This document shows positions 15,401 to 24,125 of a stretch of 42,693 nucleotides of DNA, in pieces (positions within the stretch are counted from its first letter, which is position 1; each line of letters opens with the position of its first letter). The notes under the pieces are model-generated. The model ran no database searches. It was given only the letters and a program-made list of their open reading frames with translations, and was not told where the DNA came from. The stretch lies in the IMG/VR virus record IMGVR_UViG_3300034095_000192, positions 1 through 42,693 of that record. The stretch is one strand, 5' to 3'. This DNA is from a virus. The translations under genes were made by a program, and so were the position numbers.

Positions 15401-18400
15401 ATAACCCCACTTATACTTTTATCTGAAGTCTTAACAAGGCCCAAACCAACTAATGCTTTACCAATATCCTGTGCATCTTTAGTTGGTTTGATTGAATAAG
15501 ACGTACCTTCTTTACGAGCGGTTCGTACTGCAGTTTTAGACTCTCTGCGTAAGGCTTTAACAGCTAGGTGCCTAGCATCAGCTTCAGTTAGTTGTAGCTT
15601 CATACCCAAATGCATACGGGCAAAGTTCCTAACTGCAGATACAATCTTTTTAACGACAGGTAAGTTTGGAGCGTTCTCTACTAGATAAGCAAGTGCCTCA
15701 TGGTGGCGCAAGTGTGTAGGTGTATCTTTAGGAATAGAAGCACGAGCCTTATCAAAAACTTCCCCTACATTGTTCAGGGCTTGGTTTGCAATATCTTTGT
15801 ATACTTTAGACCCAACTAAGTTCTCCATACCTACATGGGTTCCCACCTCATGCAATGCTACGTTCTCTAGAGTCTCAGGCGTTAGCTTGTTAGCTACATA
15901 GTGAGTTACACCTTCAGCAGTAGTTAGCCCTTGCACGTTCGCAGGGTGTTTGCCTTCAGGTAGAGTCTCAGCAGTATCATGCATAACAGCCTTACCAGAT
16001 GCCACTAGGCGTTTCATCTCAGGTGATAAGGTCTTAGACAACGAAGCGGCGGTGTGTTCGGTAAGTTCAGAAGTAGGTGCTACTGATTGGTAATCATGCC
16101 CGCTATAGTCAAAATCACCAAAATCCATTTGTTCAGCTATATCGCTATCGTCCTCAAAATCATACATAGAGTCATCTGATAACGTCTTAGTTGTATCTTC
16201 TACATCTTCCTCTACATCTTCATCTACAACTTTCTTAGTTTTTTTAGCTTTCTTACCCTGCACTTCTAATAACTTTTTAGCTTCAGCTTCTTTGTTTTTC
16301 CTTAATACTTCAGCTGCGTCATCAGCTACGATCTTAGCATCTGCAGCTTCCTTAGCGGCTTTTTTATCAGCAAACCCTTGCACTATCAGTTGGTTCTTCT
16401 CATACTCACCAACTTCACCCTCATCAACAACACCATTTTTAGTCTTTGATTGACCGCGTTCTTTATTATATTCATCTATATAATCTGGATGGTACTTTCT
16501 CCACAAACCAGTTGACGCAGCGTTAAATAATTTGGACGTACTATTACCAAATCCTAGTTTATCAATAACATGAAGAGCCCCTTCCTCAGAAGGTTTTGTT
16601 AACGAGTCATATAATATTTTATTTAGTTCTTTAGAACCGTATTTGCTATTTAATAAGTCTGATAAATTGTTTTCAACTATATTAAAATGAGCTAGTGGGA
16701 CTGGAACCCCTGATTTATTGCGCCCAGTAAAGGTTATACTGCCTTTAACATAATCTACCGATACTTTTCCTTTATTTGCAGTTTCAAGATATAATACCTC
16801 CCCTCTATCTTGTGCATTTATGGCTTTTATATTATAGGTCTGTGCAGGATTATTTGAAGTTATATAAAGACCCCGACCTGCGGTATCTATAGAGGCTTCT
16901 CCTTTATCTGTTGTATGTTCGTAATGCTCAGCATACATCTCATCTCTAGGTATATATGAAACCCCTTCTACACCAACTTCACCCTCATCCTTCTTACCTG
17001 CTTTATCTATTACACTATCAATCCCTTGCTGGTTTATCTGTAGCCCTACACCTATTTTTTGTGCCGTAGGTGTTATAGCCTGTTCTATCTGTTTAGCTAC
17101 TCCTGAATGAGGCATATCTGGGTCTATATCTAAGCCCAGTCTTGTAGCAATATTATATAAAGCATCTATGTTAGTTTGAGAAGGTTCCCTAGTTTTTGAC
17201 TTTCTTATACTTGCATCATACTTATCTAACACAGTTTGTGACGCACTTATTAATGCAGGGGCTACTTCTTCTTTAGCGCCTGTTTCAATAGCTTCGATCC
17301 CTTGTCCTTCTGATTCCATTCCTTTGCCAACTTGGGTGATATCTTCAGCTGCTTGGCTTTCTTGGGATTGTGTGCTGCCATCGCCATTAATCGGGCTTGT
17401 GCTGGGGATTTGCTGGGCATCAGTTGTCTCTCCTAGTGTAGGTGTAGTTTGTCCTTGTTGTATTGCTTCCATGTAGTTCGGTAGTATTTTTGATTGCTCC
17501 TCTGTTATAGTACCTGCTCTTTTAAGTTCTGCAATAACAGGGGCTGTTATCTTTCTAATAGCTTCATGGTCAGCAGGGTTGTTAATATCCAAACCTTTAG
17601 ATGCAATATTTTTATATACTCCACTTTTTTTATGCAGTCCTAGCATATCTGTAACCCAAGTAGGCTCAGTCTTTACAGGCTTTACAGGCTTTTCTTTTTT
17701 CCCTCTTAGTATAGGTTCTTTCACAGCTACTACTGGTGCTCCTGCTACAACTTCTTCCACCCCTGCTACTACTGGTGGGCCACCTGCCGCTGCTTCAGCT
17801 ACACGTGCTCTTTCTTCAGGAGTGATAATTAAAGGATTTACTGGAGGTGCAGGTACTTCGCCTTGAGGGGGTACAGGTATCTCACCTGCTGGAGGGTTTA
17901 CGGGTGGTGGAGGTGGAGGAGGTGCTTGTTCTGTAGTACCTGCTATTTGACTAGCAGTGTTTGCACCACCACCCATGATAGCGCCCATAAGAGCGCCCTT
18001 CACACTTTCATCCTCAACACCGTCTAGTAAACCTTTGGGGTTGTCTGTAGCATAGTTCTGAGCCATTTGTTCTATGGCTGATTGAGGCGCTTCTTGGAAT
18101 ACACCTTCGCCTATCATAGATACTAGGGTAGACCTAAAGAACCCCGGAGTATTAGCAACATCCCCAAACTCTTGCAGTGCCATCTTCCTAGCGTTGCCTG
18201 AGAGAAGTATGTTGGGGTCAATACCCCCTAATGCCGTAGTAAGCTTAGCACCTGCAGCTCCAACTACACCCGTCCCAACTCCTGTAAGTAACGCCGCTTG
18301 GGTGTTTGCTCCTGTTGCTTCGCCTTCTGGGTTGGTAACTCTTAAGTTTTCTTTCTGAGCACCTGCACCTACACCTGCTTCACCTATACCTGCAGCAAAA

Positions 18401-19584
18401 TAAGGAGCAACTGCTGGTACTTTAGTTAAAACTTTACCTAACCCCATTAACCCTGCTTTAGCTATACCTGCACCACCTACCATTTGACCTGCAGACTCAC
18501 CTATAGCTGAAACTACTGCTGAGGGGTTATCTTTAGCGGCTTGTAGGACAGCTCTCCATCCATGAGCTGCAGCTAAGTTCTTAATGGCTTCTTGTTGTTG
18601 AGGAGAGTATTGCGTACTTAAGTACTCTTGCACTTTGTTGAGGTCAAGCCCTGCATCTTCAACGGCCCCCCCTAAATCTCCCGGTGTAAGAAGATCAGCT
18701 AAGCCTATAAAAGATTGACCTAGACCTACACCGCCTTTCATAGCGCCTACACCAATATCTTCCAATACCTTAGTACCACGACCTTCTGTTTCTTTTTTGG
18801 GTAGGGAGAAATCTATAGTAGGGTCTGCTTCTGAGGCTCGTTTAACAGCTTCTTCGTCTGACATATTATCAGGAACCCGTAATGTGCCCCCATTAGCTAA
18901 AGGTACTTCTCTTAGACCAACTGCATCTATACCGTGTGCTCTAGCATCTGCAATAGCTTGCTCTCTAGGCATACCAACAGGAGCATGTAAAGAACCCCCA
19001 TTAGCTAAAGGAATTTCATACATCTCCCCTTTAGGGCCTTCTTGTTCAGGAGGAGGCGCCCCACCTAGTACATTAGATACGTATAATTGTGTTTCTCTAG
19101 GAGTAGCTGATAGCCAGTTGTCCCCTGCTTTTCGTATAGCTTTATTAAGATTGCCTTCACCGTAGTTATAAGCAGCAACAGCCTTAGCCATATCACCGTT
19201 ATAATACTTAACCAAACCTGCCATCTTCTTACCAGCAGCATCAATAGATGCATACGGATCAAGTGCATCAACCCCATACTCTTTAGCAGTAGGAGGCATT
19301 AACTGCATCAAACCAGTAGCACCTGCAGGACTTACGGCATTAGGGTTGTACCTACTTTCATTGTAGCCTATAGTAGATAGTAAGCCTTCTGGTAATCCGT
19401 ATTGACCCTCAGCTTTTAGAAACGCTTCTCCGTATGAGGAGGCGGGACCTTGTTGGGGTTGAGGCATATACTGAGATATGTCCTCTTCAGGAAGTGCTTG
19501 TGTAGGAGTAGCAGGTTGTATTCCAAAAAGGTCTGCGGAAACAGCAGGGTTATAAGCAAAAGGATTTGATTCTGTATTAGCCAT
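12496..19584 (-). CDS. Giant polyvalent virion/ejection protein with lytic transglycosylase domain
   Basis: The product is 2362 residues. Residues about 50-175 are a lytic transglycosylase (YNES with catalytic E76, GLMQLMPPTA at 91-100, AAYNYGEGN at 137-145). Two similar 28-residue units follow (IPLANGGSLHAP, VPLANGGTLRVP). Next come a Gly/Ala-rich hydrophobic stretch (about 280-560) and a proline-rich linker. A region near 875-930 (GRGLYITSNNPAQTY) is weakly ADP-ribosyltransferase-like. An acidic/lysine-rich coiled coil then precedes a zincin-like motif HEVGTH (H1245, E1246, H1250) and an LPD38-like region near 1850 (PVYWYRQLIRDPLM). Such proteins are packaged and injected with DNA. It is the last gene of the late unit. 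Confidence 0.85.
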   Translation of the reverse strand: MANTESNPFAYNPAVSADLFGIQPATPTQALPEEDISQYMPQPQQGPASSYGEAFLKAEGQYGLPEGLLSTIGYNESRYNPNAVSPAGATGLMQLMPPTAKEYGVDALDPYASIDAAGKKMAGLVKYYNGDMAKAVAAYNYGEGNLNKAIRKAGDNWLSATPRETQLYVSNVLGGAPPPEQEGPKGEMYEIPLANGGSLHAPVGMPREQAIADARAHGIDAVGLREVPLANGGTLRVPDNMSDEEAVKRASEADPTIDFSLPKKETEGRGTKVLEDIGVGAMKGGVGLGQSFIGLADLLTPGDLGGAVEDAGLDLNKVQEYLSTQYSPQQQEAIKNLAAAHGWRAVLQAAKDNPSAVVSAIGESAGQMVGGAGIAKAGLMGLGKVLTKVPAVAPYFAAGIGEAGVGAGAQKENLRVTNPEGEATGANTQAALLTGVGTGVVGAAGAKLTTALGGIDPNILLSGNARKMALQEFGDVANTPGFFRSTLVSMIGEGVFQEAPQSAIEQMAQNYATDNPKGLLDGVEDESVKGALMGAIMGGGANTASQIAGTTEQAPPPPPPPVNPPAGEIPVPPQGEVPAPPVNPLIITPEERARVAEAAAGGPPVVAGVEEVVAGAPVVAVKEPILRGKKEKPVKPVKTEPTWVTDMLGLHKKSGVYKNIASKGLDINNPADHEAIRKITAPVIAELKRAGTITEEQSKILPNYMEAIQQGQTTPTLGETTDAQQIPSTSPINGDGSTQSQESQAAEDITQVGKGMESEGQGIEAIETGAKEEVAPALISASQTVLDKYDASIRKSKTREPSQTNIDALYNIATRLGLDIDPDMPHSGVAKQIEQAITPTAQKIGVGLQINQQGIDSVIDKAGKKDEGEVGVEGVSYIPRDEMYAEHYEHTTDKGEASIDTAGRGLYITSNNPAQTYNIKAINAQDRGEVLYLETANKGKVSVDYVKGSITFTGRNKSGVPVPLAHFNIVENNLSDLLNSKYGSKELNKILYDSLTKPSEEGALHVIDKLGFGNSTSKLFNAASTGLWRKYHPDYIDEYNKERGQSKTKNGVVDEGEVGEYEKNQLIVQGFADKKAAKEAADAKIVADDAAEVLRKNKEAEAKKLLEVQGKKAKKTKKVVDEDVEEDVEDTTKTLSDDSMYDFEDDSDIAEQMDFGDFDYSGHDYQSVAPTSELTEHTAASLSKTLSPEMKRLVASGKAVMHDTAETLPEGKHPANVQGLTTAEGVTHYVANKLTPETLENVALHEVGTHVGMENLVGSKVYKDIANQALNNVGEVFDKARASIPKDTPTHLRHHEALAYLVENAPNLPVVKKIVSAVRNFARMHLGMKLQLTEADARHLAVKALRRESKTAVRTARKEGTSYSIKPTKDAQDIGKALVGLGLVKTSDKSISGVIREAVSGFMTGDNIVKLRAGWIDDSAAISRLLKPLDMFDPKGKMRGDFVLQSIGNLSNMLRNSRGYIDTTGDGTLMSVDDPRLDLHNNIKLIDGLGYKDNRKTFFTALRVVAGKEILRIDVERRADAKLYKDFEKVLQGDIDHLTGALVDARRALAAAVTAKDAVQIKDFKSVISIITKEKVALTTRATQLKEASNKLYAKHGKKSAVDVQADIDAKIAKAEKKEALVATTTDKTKRDSLLDQVEKLRNDVDRLTKTLEVGVGTEQRVTPEDIALTEALLIEDPRLGDIMNNIFERLRKDVDLFEKAGIINSTTANDWRSNPAYIPLYKSIEDLSDDPSKYVEVLSLGAKHSWEVKSREGSKQTVNVAENLVKHSALMAGAAAQNIARQTAAMQLNAVADTLFYETKDRSDPQATKFKVNGEDVYYHIGDTLAFEAFQTMIPLQPGWMRKVAKAHANVFRKVTLTTPVYWYRQLIRDPLMANLVTQSGLITPLHALYHMGKIVARRSEGYNELQRRGITGAVDTLTDTTQLVKSIATKRGVSGWLRDFIVHVHEASDAGTRVAVYEKALKLAAKRGIVDPQQRKNFAAMQAKELINFSKKGKSRNHAAMRDSVPFFASTLNGMDTLARAAIPGGYGNLNVKDAATVRKHFYANAAMVTTASILYALQMDDDEEYRKSTDWITSWLIPTGNKDNPFIKIPIHFEAGFLFKVIPEILVRVSRGSLTPKGGRKALWEAFKALSVPPILPQTVKPVGEVLMNHDLYTGNPINSFTESRLPLNQRTAHATPLAEKIAGGLPSFLNMSPNDIEHLGKGWFTEAWALSALLADAYISSVTGVSAPTKELGEKFLWKGVVTAPAKDKALSDYYALAKSAEQIVNGIRAYKQVGDKEEAKALRNEPENEKLRKMAPLLGATGEQIGTMQGRIARIKNTPDTEMSPDEKATRIRVLQEKINKLANRAIKRADEKGVSR

Positions 19585-19627
19585 GCTGCTTCCAGTTAGT
19601 AAATTTATTAGGGGTTATTATATATTA
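19585..19627 (-). promoter_or_regulatory. AT-rich spacer with a possible -10 element
   Basis: This 43-base gap between ejection genes is AT-rich. On the - strand it contains a perfect TATAAT (19617-19622 on the + strand as ATTATA), but no acceptable -35 at 16-18 bases. It also holds the ribosome-binding region of the giant gene (GGAAGCAGC before the ATG). At best it is a weak or extended-type promoter. Confidence 0.2.
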
Positions 19628-21346
19628 CTATTTTTTAGGTTGGTTATAAAAAACTCCAGAATTTCCTACTGGGGCAAAGGGGTTACTAGAACCGCCCCCA
19701 CTAGCACCACCCCTTCCTTTGTATTGATTCATAATTGTCATTAACCCTTGTACTCCCTCTTGTATCTCTTCTGGAGACCCTCCACCTTGCAGTCCACGAC
19801 CATAGATTTCTGCTAGTTTATCCGCTGATAAATTACCTGCTTTAAACGCTGCTTCTTCCATCGTAGACATATTCTTCATTGCTTGTATGGCTTGCGCCTG
19901 TGAAGCTCTAAGCTGTTCTATATTCATAGCCCCCACATTCTTAAGCTTTTCAACGCCGTAATTTCCTCTAATTCCAAGCATTGTCTCTTCTCTTTTAGCC
20001 CTAGCTTCTGCTTCTTTCTCAGCCATCTTAGCTTGTTGACCTATATACGCCTCAGCAGCAGCCCTATGACCTGCAAGATCAGATTTCTTTTGAGCCATTT
20101 GTAGAGCCATTAATTCTTTGTCTGCAGTCCCTTGTTCTTTAGCACCTGATTGATAAGATGAGAGGCCAGACATAAGACCTGCACCTAGAGCTTGGCTCAT
20201 ATACGGAGTTTGAGCAGATAACATACCACCTATACCTCCAACTAATGCACCAAGCCCCTTGTCTCTTCTAGCGTTTGCAGCATTTTCTCTAGCCATACCT
20301 ACTTCTTCAGACATATCAGCTTCAGGACCTAATAACTTCTGGTACTGTGCTATTGATTCTTCTGCTGTAAGATGTGGAGTAGTATCTTTGTTTAACATAG
20401 ACGCCACTACGGCGTCCGCATCATAAGAACTAGGGTTTACAACCCCTTTAGAGAGGTACTTATCTAAGCCTTGGTATGTCTCTCCTTTAGCTGTAGGAGA
20501 AGCGGCATTAGCTTCAGCAGAACTACCCGGTGCAGGAGCAGTATCTTTTTTACTATGGTGAGCTTTAACTTTAGGTTTAGCTTTAGGAGCTACCATATCT
20601 GACAGTCTATAATCATTTTTAGGACTAGTTTGTTCAGTAGGCATACCCATATCAGAAATAGGAGCTTCTAATGTAGGTGCTTCGTACTGACCATAAGGTG
20701 AAGATGGGTCTCCTCCTAAATTAATAGACGGTAGTCCTGCACTAGGTGCTGTATTGGTATAAGCTTTATATTTATCTAAAAGATCAGTACCTGTGTTCTT
20801 AGCTTGTTTTGCAAAGTTATCAAACCACTTCCCTTCATTAGCTATACCATCTTCTTCAGTGGTAGCCGCGTCTTCTACTGCATTTTCGTCCTCTACTAAC
20901 TTAGCTAAACTACCATCTGTACCATCAAAACCTCTAACCTCTCCACCACGAGCTAAAGCAGTTATACCACCTGTTGCTGCCATTTGTTGAGGAGCTTGTT
21001 CAGTATTCTCAGGGGCTACCGCTAGTCCTGCACCAAACATAGGGTTTTGTTGAGCTGTTTGTTGCATAGCCATCTGGTTTTGGCGTACTTGTGGTAAGCC
21101 TTGTGGAGATGTTTGTTGAAACTCTTGTAGCTTCTGTTGCAGTATAGTACCTTGTGGAGCTTGGGGACGAGGCGCTCTAGCTTGTTGTTGGTACTGAACG
21201 CCCATACCTATAGCTAGTAATAGAGGAGAATCTTTTGGTAGCCCTTGTTTAGCCGCCTCTATCTGCTGTGGAGTAGCTGTTTTTGCCCAATCAAAAAGCT
21301 GGTTGTTTTGCTGGCTGTAAGCTTCATTAGTTACTGGAACACTCAT
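19628..21346 (-). CDS. Internal virion / ejection-type protein, Gln/Ala-rich
   Basis: The product is 572 residues. The N-terminal third is rich in Gln, Ala and Pro (QQQARAPRPQAPQ, MAMQQTAQQNPMF). At about residue 123 it has GGITALARGGEVRGFDG, a motif also present in its neighbours. The middle is acidic and disordered, then comes a small hydrophobic patch (LGALVGGIGGMLSAQ). A long helical region (about 400-530; MAEKEAEARAKREETML) and a Gly-rich end (GRGGASGGGSSNPF) follow. Size, composition and place between other ejection genes suggest an internal core protein like those of T7 or P22. No enzymatic motif is seen. Confidence 0.6.
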   Translation of the reverse strand: MSVPVTNEAYSQQNNQLFDWAKTATPQQIEAAKQGLPKDSPLLLAIGMGVQYQQQARAPRPQAPQGTILQQKLQEFQQTSPQGLPQVRQNQMAMQQTAQQNPMFGAGLAVAPENTEQAPQQMAATGGITALARGGEVRGFDGTDGSLAKLVEDENAVEDAATTEEDGIANEGKWFDNFAKQAKNTGTDLLDKYKAYTNTAPSAGLPSINLGGDPSSPYGQYEAPTLEAPISDMGMPTEQTSPKNDYRLSDMVAPKAKPKVKAHHSKKDTAPAPGSSAEANAASPTAKGETYQGLDKYLSKGVVNPSSYDADAVVASMLNKDTTPHLTAEESIAQYQKLLGPEADMSEEVGMARENAANARRDKGLGALVGGIGGMLSAQTPYMSQALGAGLMSGLSSYQSGAKEQGTADKELMALQMAQKKSDLAGHRAAAEAYIGQQAKMAEKEAEARAKREETMLGIRGNYGVEKLKNVGAMNIEQLRASQAQAIQAMKNMSTMEEAAFKAGNLSADKLAEIYGRGLQGGGSPEEIQEGVQGLMTIMNQYKGRGGASGGGSSNPFAPVGNSGVFYNQPKK

Positions 21347-23715
21347 TATTTTTTACCTCTGTTGCTTACTTTACCATTCTTAATTAACCCACCACGAGCC
21401 CATTTGCCGGGCGATCCTGTAGTTGTTGTGGTACCTCCTCCTCCTTGTACATTCTGACCTCCCAAGGTATTAACTACCCCTGCATTAATAGAAGTAGGAG
21501 CATTGAGCCAACTAGCGGCGTTACCTGATTGTGCATCAAGGACACTTTGAGCTAGGTTTTGTCCTGCATTAGCTGCTTGTCCTTGAGCCCCTAAGGTAGC
21601 TAAGTCAGCCGCATTTTGAGCAGAGCCTGTACTTGTTAATCCTGAAGCAACTTGCCCCATACCTTGAAGAGCCCCTATACCCTGTTGATTAGCAGTTAGC
21701 CCCGCTTGTTGATTACCTTGACCCGCGGTTAATTGGTTTTGCGCATAGGCGTTGTTAGCAGTGTTTGCTGCTTGTTGGTTAGCTAAGCTAGCTGTATTCT
21801 GGGCACTAGCTCCAAACTGAGAGGCAATGTTTGCCGCTTGTTGGTTAGATAAGTTAGTCTGTTGTTGATTAGTCGTGTTCATTTGCCCAACATTAAAGTC
21901 CATACCTTGGTTTGCTTGTTGAGCTTGCATCTGCTGTTGAACAAAATTGTTGTTAGATAAGTTTTGAGCAGAGGAGTTGAACTGCAATGCCGCATTTTGA
22001 GCTACTTGATTTTGCTGAGCCGCTGTTAACTGACCCCCGTAATTGTTTTTAGCTGCATCAAGGGCTTGTTGAACGTACTGAGATCGCTGCTGATTAATTG
22101 AAGCTTGGTTTTGTTGGGCTGTTTGTTGAGCAGCACCTAGATTAGCTTGACCTGCTTGTAACCCTAATCCTTGTTCTGCAGAAAATTGACCCATACCTGA
22201 TTGGTACGCTTGTTGTAGTCCTTGAGCTTCAATGTCAGCTAGTTTAGTTGCTTGATTACGTGCAGCTTCAGACCTTTCAATAGCTTGACGAGACCCCCCA
22301 AAGGCATTGGCTGCAGTAGCTTGTTTGTTTAGTTCTTGTAGTTGTTTAGCGTAGTCTCTATTAGACTCCCTTTTTTGGATATCCACTACATTCTGCATGT
22401 AAGGAGACATATAGGCTTCTGATGTACCTTGACCTATCCAAGACTGTGGGCCTTCCATTTGGTTTAAATCAGCTAAAGCCGCTTGATATTCTTGTGCGTT
22501 TATATCAGAAGGCGCCGCCATCATATCAGCTTTGTATTTATCTACACTGGCTTGTTTAGCGGCTATGTCACGTACACTACCCCTATTTAGTTGAGCAGCG
22601 TTGGCGTTAGCGGCTGTATACCCTTGACTTGTAGCCTTAGCTACATCCGCTTTACTAGCCTTAACATCAGTGGGCTTATACTTTGCGGCTGCTCCTAACC
22701 CTGCTGCAGACTTACCATACATATCGGTAGCTGCAGCAAATTGTTCTGGGGTTTTTAAATTAGCCGCTTTATCTAACACCGCTAGTACAGCAGGATCAGT
22801 AGATTTAAGTGTTTTAGGATCGACATTAGCAATTTTCTTCATGGTGTCCATTAGACCATAAGGTGCTTTTCCTGTGGTGGGTTCAATACCTGTGGCTTTA
22901 GTGAACGCAGCGTTAGCAGCATCTTTTTCGGCTTTAGTAGCCCCTTGTTTAATATTAGCTGTGGGGTTTCCTGATGCATCTAGTTTAATAGTTCCCGCCT
23001 TTATCTGACTCTTGTAGGTATTAAAGTTAGATAGCATGGTGTCTTGTGCGGGTGATAGTTTACCTCCTGCATCTACTATCTTTTGATAAGTGGCTGCTTT
23101 CTTCTCTGGTGGCGCTGCTTTCCATGCGGCTATTTCTGGACCATTATACTGCTGCATTAGTGCAGCAGGAGTTGTATTAAGTTGGGTTGAGTACCGTTTT
23201 AAATCAGCAAGGTCTGTATCACTTAGTTGGCGCCCAACTAGGTCCATAACTGTTTGTTGAACAGGGTCTATTGCTCCTCCACTAGCATACCCCCTAAGGC
23301 TCATTATGCCTCCTTGAGCGGCACTTTGCTCAATAGGGGCAGCAACATTAGGATTAGCAGTTGGAGTGTATTGCCCTGTAGCTGGGTCTAACTTATTAAT
23401 ATAACTAGAAGTACTTCCGGGAACGTCAGGGTTCCATGTACCTAAAGAAGCTTGTGCTGCTGGAGTAAGACCTGTTTTATTAATGGCGTTCCATTGTTCC
23501 ATTTGCTCTCTACTAGCATTTAACATACTAGTTGCAGGACCCGGTTGGTCTTTAGTACCTAACATAAGAGCTTGGTAGACAGGGTTTTGCCATGGAGACT
23601 GATTAACCGTAGAAGTGGTTGTAGTGTTTGAAGGCACTGGTGGTGCACCGCCATAGAACCTAGGGCAGATGTAGGTAAAGAATACTTTGTGAAGACTACT
23701 TGGTTTGAATATCAT
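21346..23715 (-). CDS. Internal virion / ejection-type protein, Ala/Gln/Asn-rich
   Basis: The product is 789 residues. It begins with a short hydrophobic segment (MIFKPSSLHKVFFTYICPRF), carries GGIMSLRGYASGGAIDP near residue 137, and has long alanine/glutamine/asparagine-rich helices from about 400 onward (QQAANIASQFGASAQN). It ends with GKWARGGLIKNGKVSNRGKK. The start is fixed by an ATGA overlap with the GNAT-like gene, although the first 20 residues look atypical. The composition resembles internal core proteins that must partly unfold to be ejected. The stop overlaps the next start by one base. Confidence 0.6.
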   Translation of the reverse strand: MIFKPSSLHKVFFTYICPRFYGGAPPVPSNTTTTSTVNQSPWQNPVYQALMLGTKDQPGPATSMLNASREQMEQWNAINKTGLTPAAQASLGTWNPDVPGSTSSYINKLDPATGQYTPTANPNVAAPIEQSAAQGGIMSLRGYASGGAIDPVQQTVMDLVGRQLSDTDLADLKRYSTQLNTTPAALMQQYNGPEIAAWKAAPPEKKAATYQKIVDAGGKLSPAQDTMLSNFNTYKSQIKAGTIKLDASGNPTANIKQGATKAEKDAANAAFTKATGIEPTTGKAPYGLMDTMKKIANVDPKTLKSTDPAVLAVLDKAANLKTPEQFAAATDMYGKSAAGLGAAAKYKPTDVKASKADVAKATSQGYTAANANAAQLNRGSVRDIAAKQASVDKYKADMMAAPSDINAQEYQAALADLNQMEGPQSWIGQGTSEAYMSPYMQNVVDIQKRESNRDYAKQLQELNKQATAANAFGGSRQAIERSEAARNQATKLADIEAQGLQQAYQSGMGQFSAEQGLGLQAGQANLGAAQQTAQQNQASINQQRSQYVQQALDAAKNNYGGQLTAAQQNQVAQNAALQFNSSAQNLSNNNFVQQQMQAQQANQGMDFNVGQMNTTNQQQTNLSNQQAANIASQFGASAQNTASLANQQAANTANNAYAQNQLTAGQGNQQAGLTANQQGIGALQGMGQVASGLTSTGSAQNAADLATLGAQGQAANAGQNLAQSVLDAQSGNAASWLNAPTSINAGVVNTLGGQNVQGGGGTTTTTGSPGKWARGGLIKNGKVSNRGKK

Positions 23716-24125
23716 AGGGATTTACCTGTAATTATATATTTTTGCTTCATGCCATATCGAGACCATAGCTTAACTATAGATTCACGACCTGCACCTTCTA
23801 AATAAGTAGCACCGTTTGACCGGAGTATGTCTTCAAATTGGGCCCATGTGGACCTGTTAGATACTAGTTTACCACCAATAGCCACTACAAATCCAACTCT
23901 CTCAGAGGGTCTATTAAAATAAGACACAACTAAGGCTCCTTGTATAGTATTTTCGTCATCAACAGCAACTATAAGATGCCACGACCCTTGTGTTACCATC
24001 ACTCTTACCTCTTCGGCATTGTAGTCCCCAGAGGAGTATTCAAGAGCTGATTCTATAAAATGTTCAACGTGATCCCATATCTGGTTCACATATTCGATAG
24101 GTACTTGTTGGACTTTAAGAGACAT
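23712..24125 (-). CDS. GNAT-fold protein, T7 gp13-like
   Basis: The product is 137 residues. The pattern WHLIVAVDDENTIQGALVV, then GFVVAIGGKLVS, then the C-terminal YLEGAGRESIVKLWSRYGMK matches a small acetyltransferase fold. T7 gp13, a virion-assembly protein encoded next to the internal core genes, has the same fold. The glycine-rich acetyl-CoA loop is not clear, so activity is doubtful. It overlaps genes on both sides, inside the ejection cluster, which fits the gp13 position. Confidence 0.65.
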   Translation of the reverse strand: MSLKVQQVPIEYVNQIWDHVEHFIESALEYSSGDYNAEEVRVMVTQGSWHLIVAVDDENTIQGALVVSYFNRPSERVGFVVAIGGKLVSNRSTWAQFEDILRSNGATYLEGAGRESIVKLWSRYGMKQKYIITGKSL

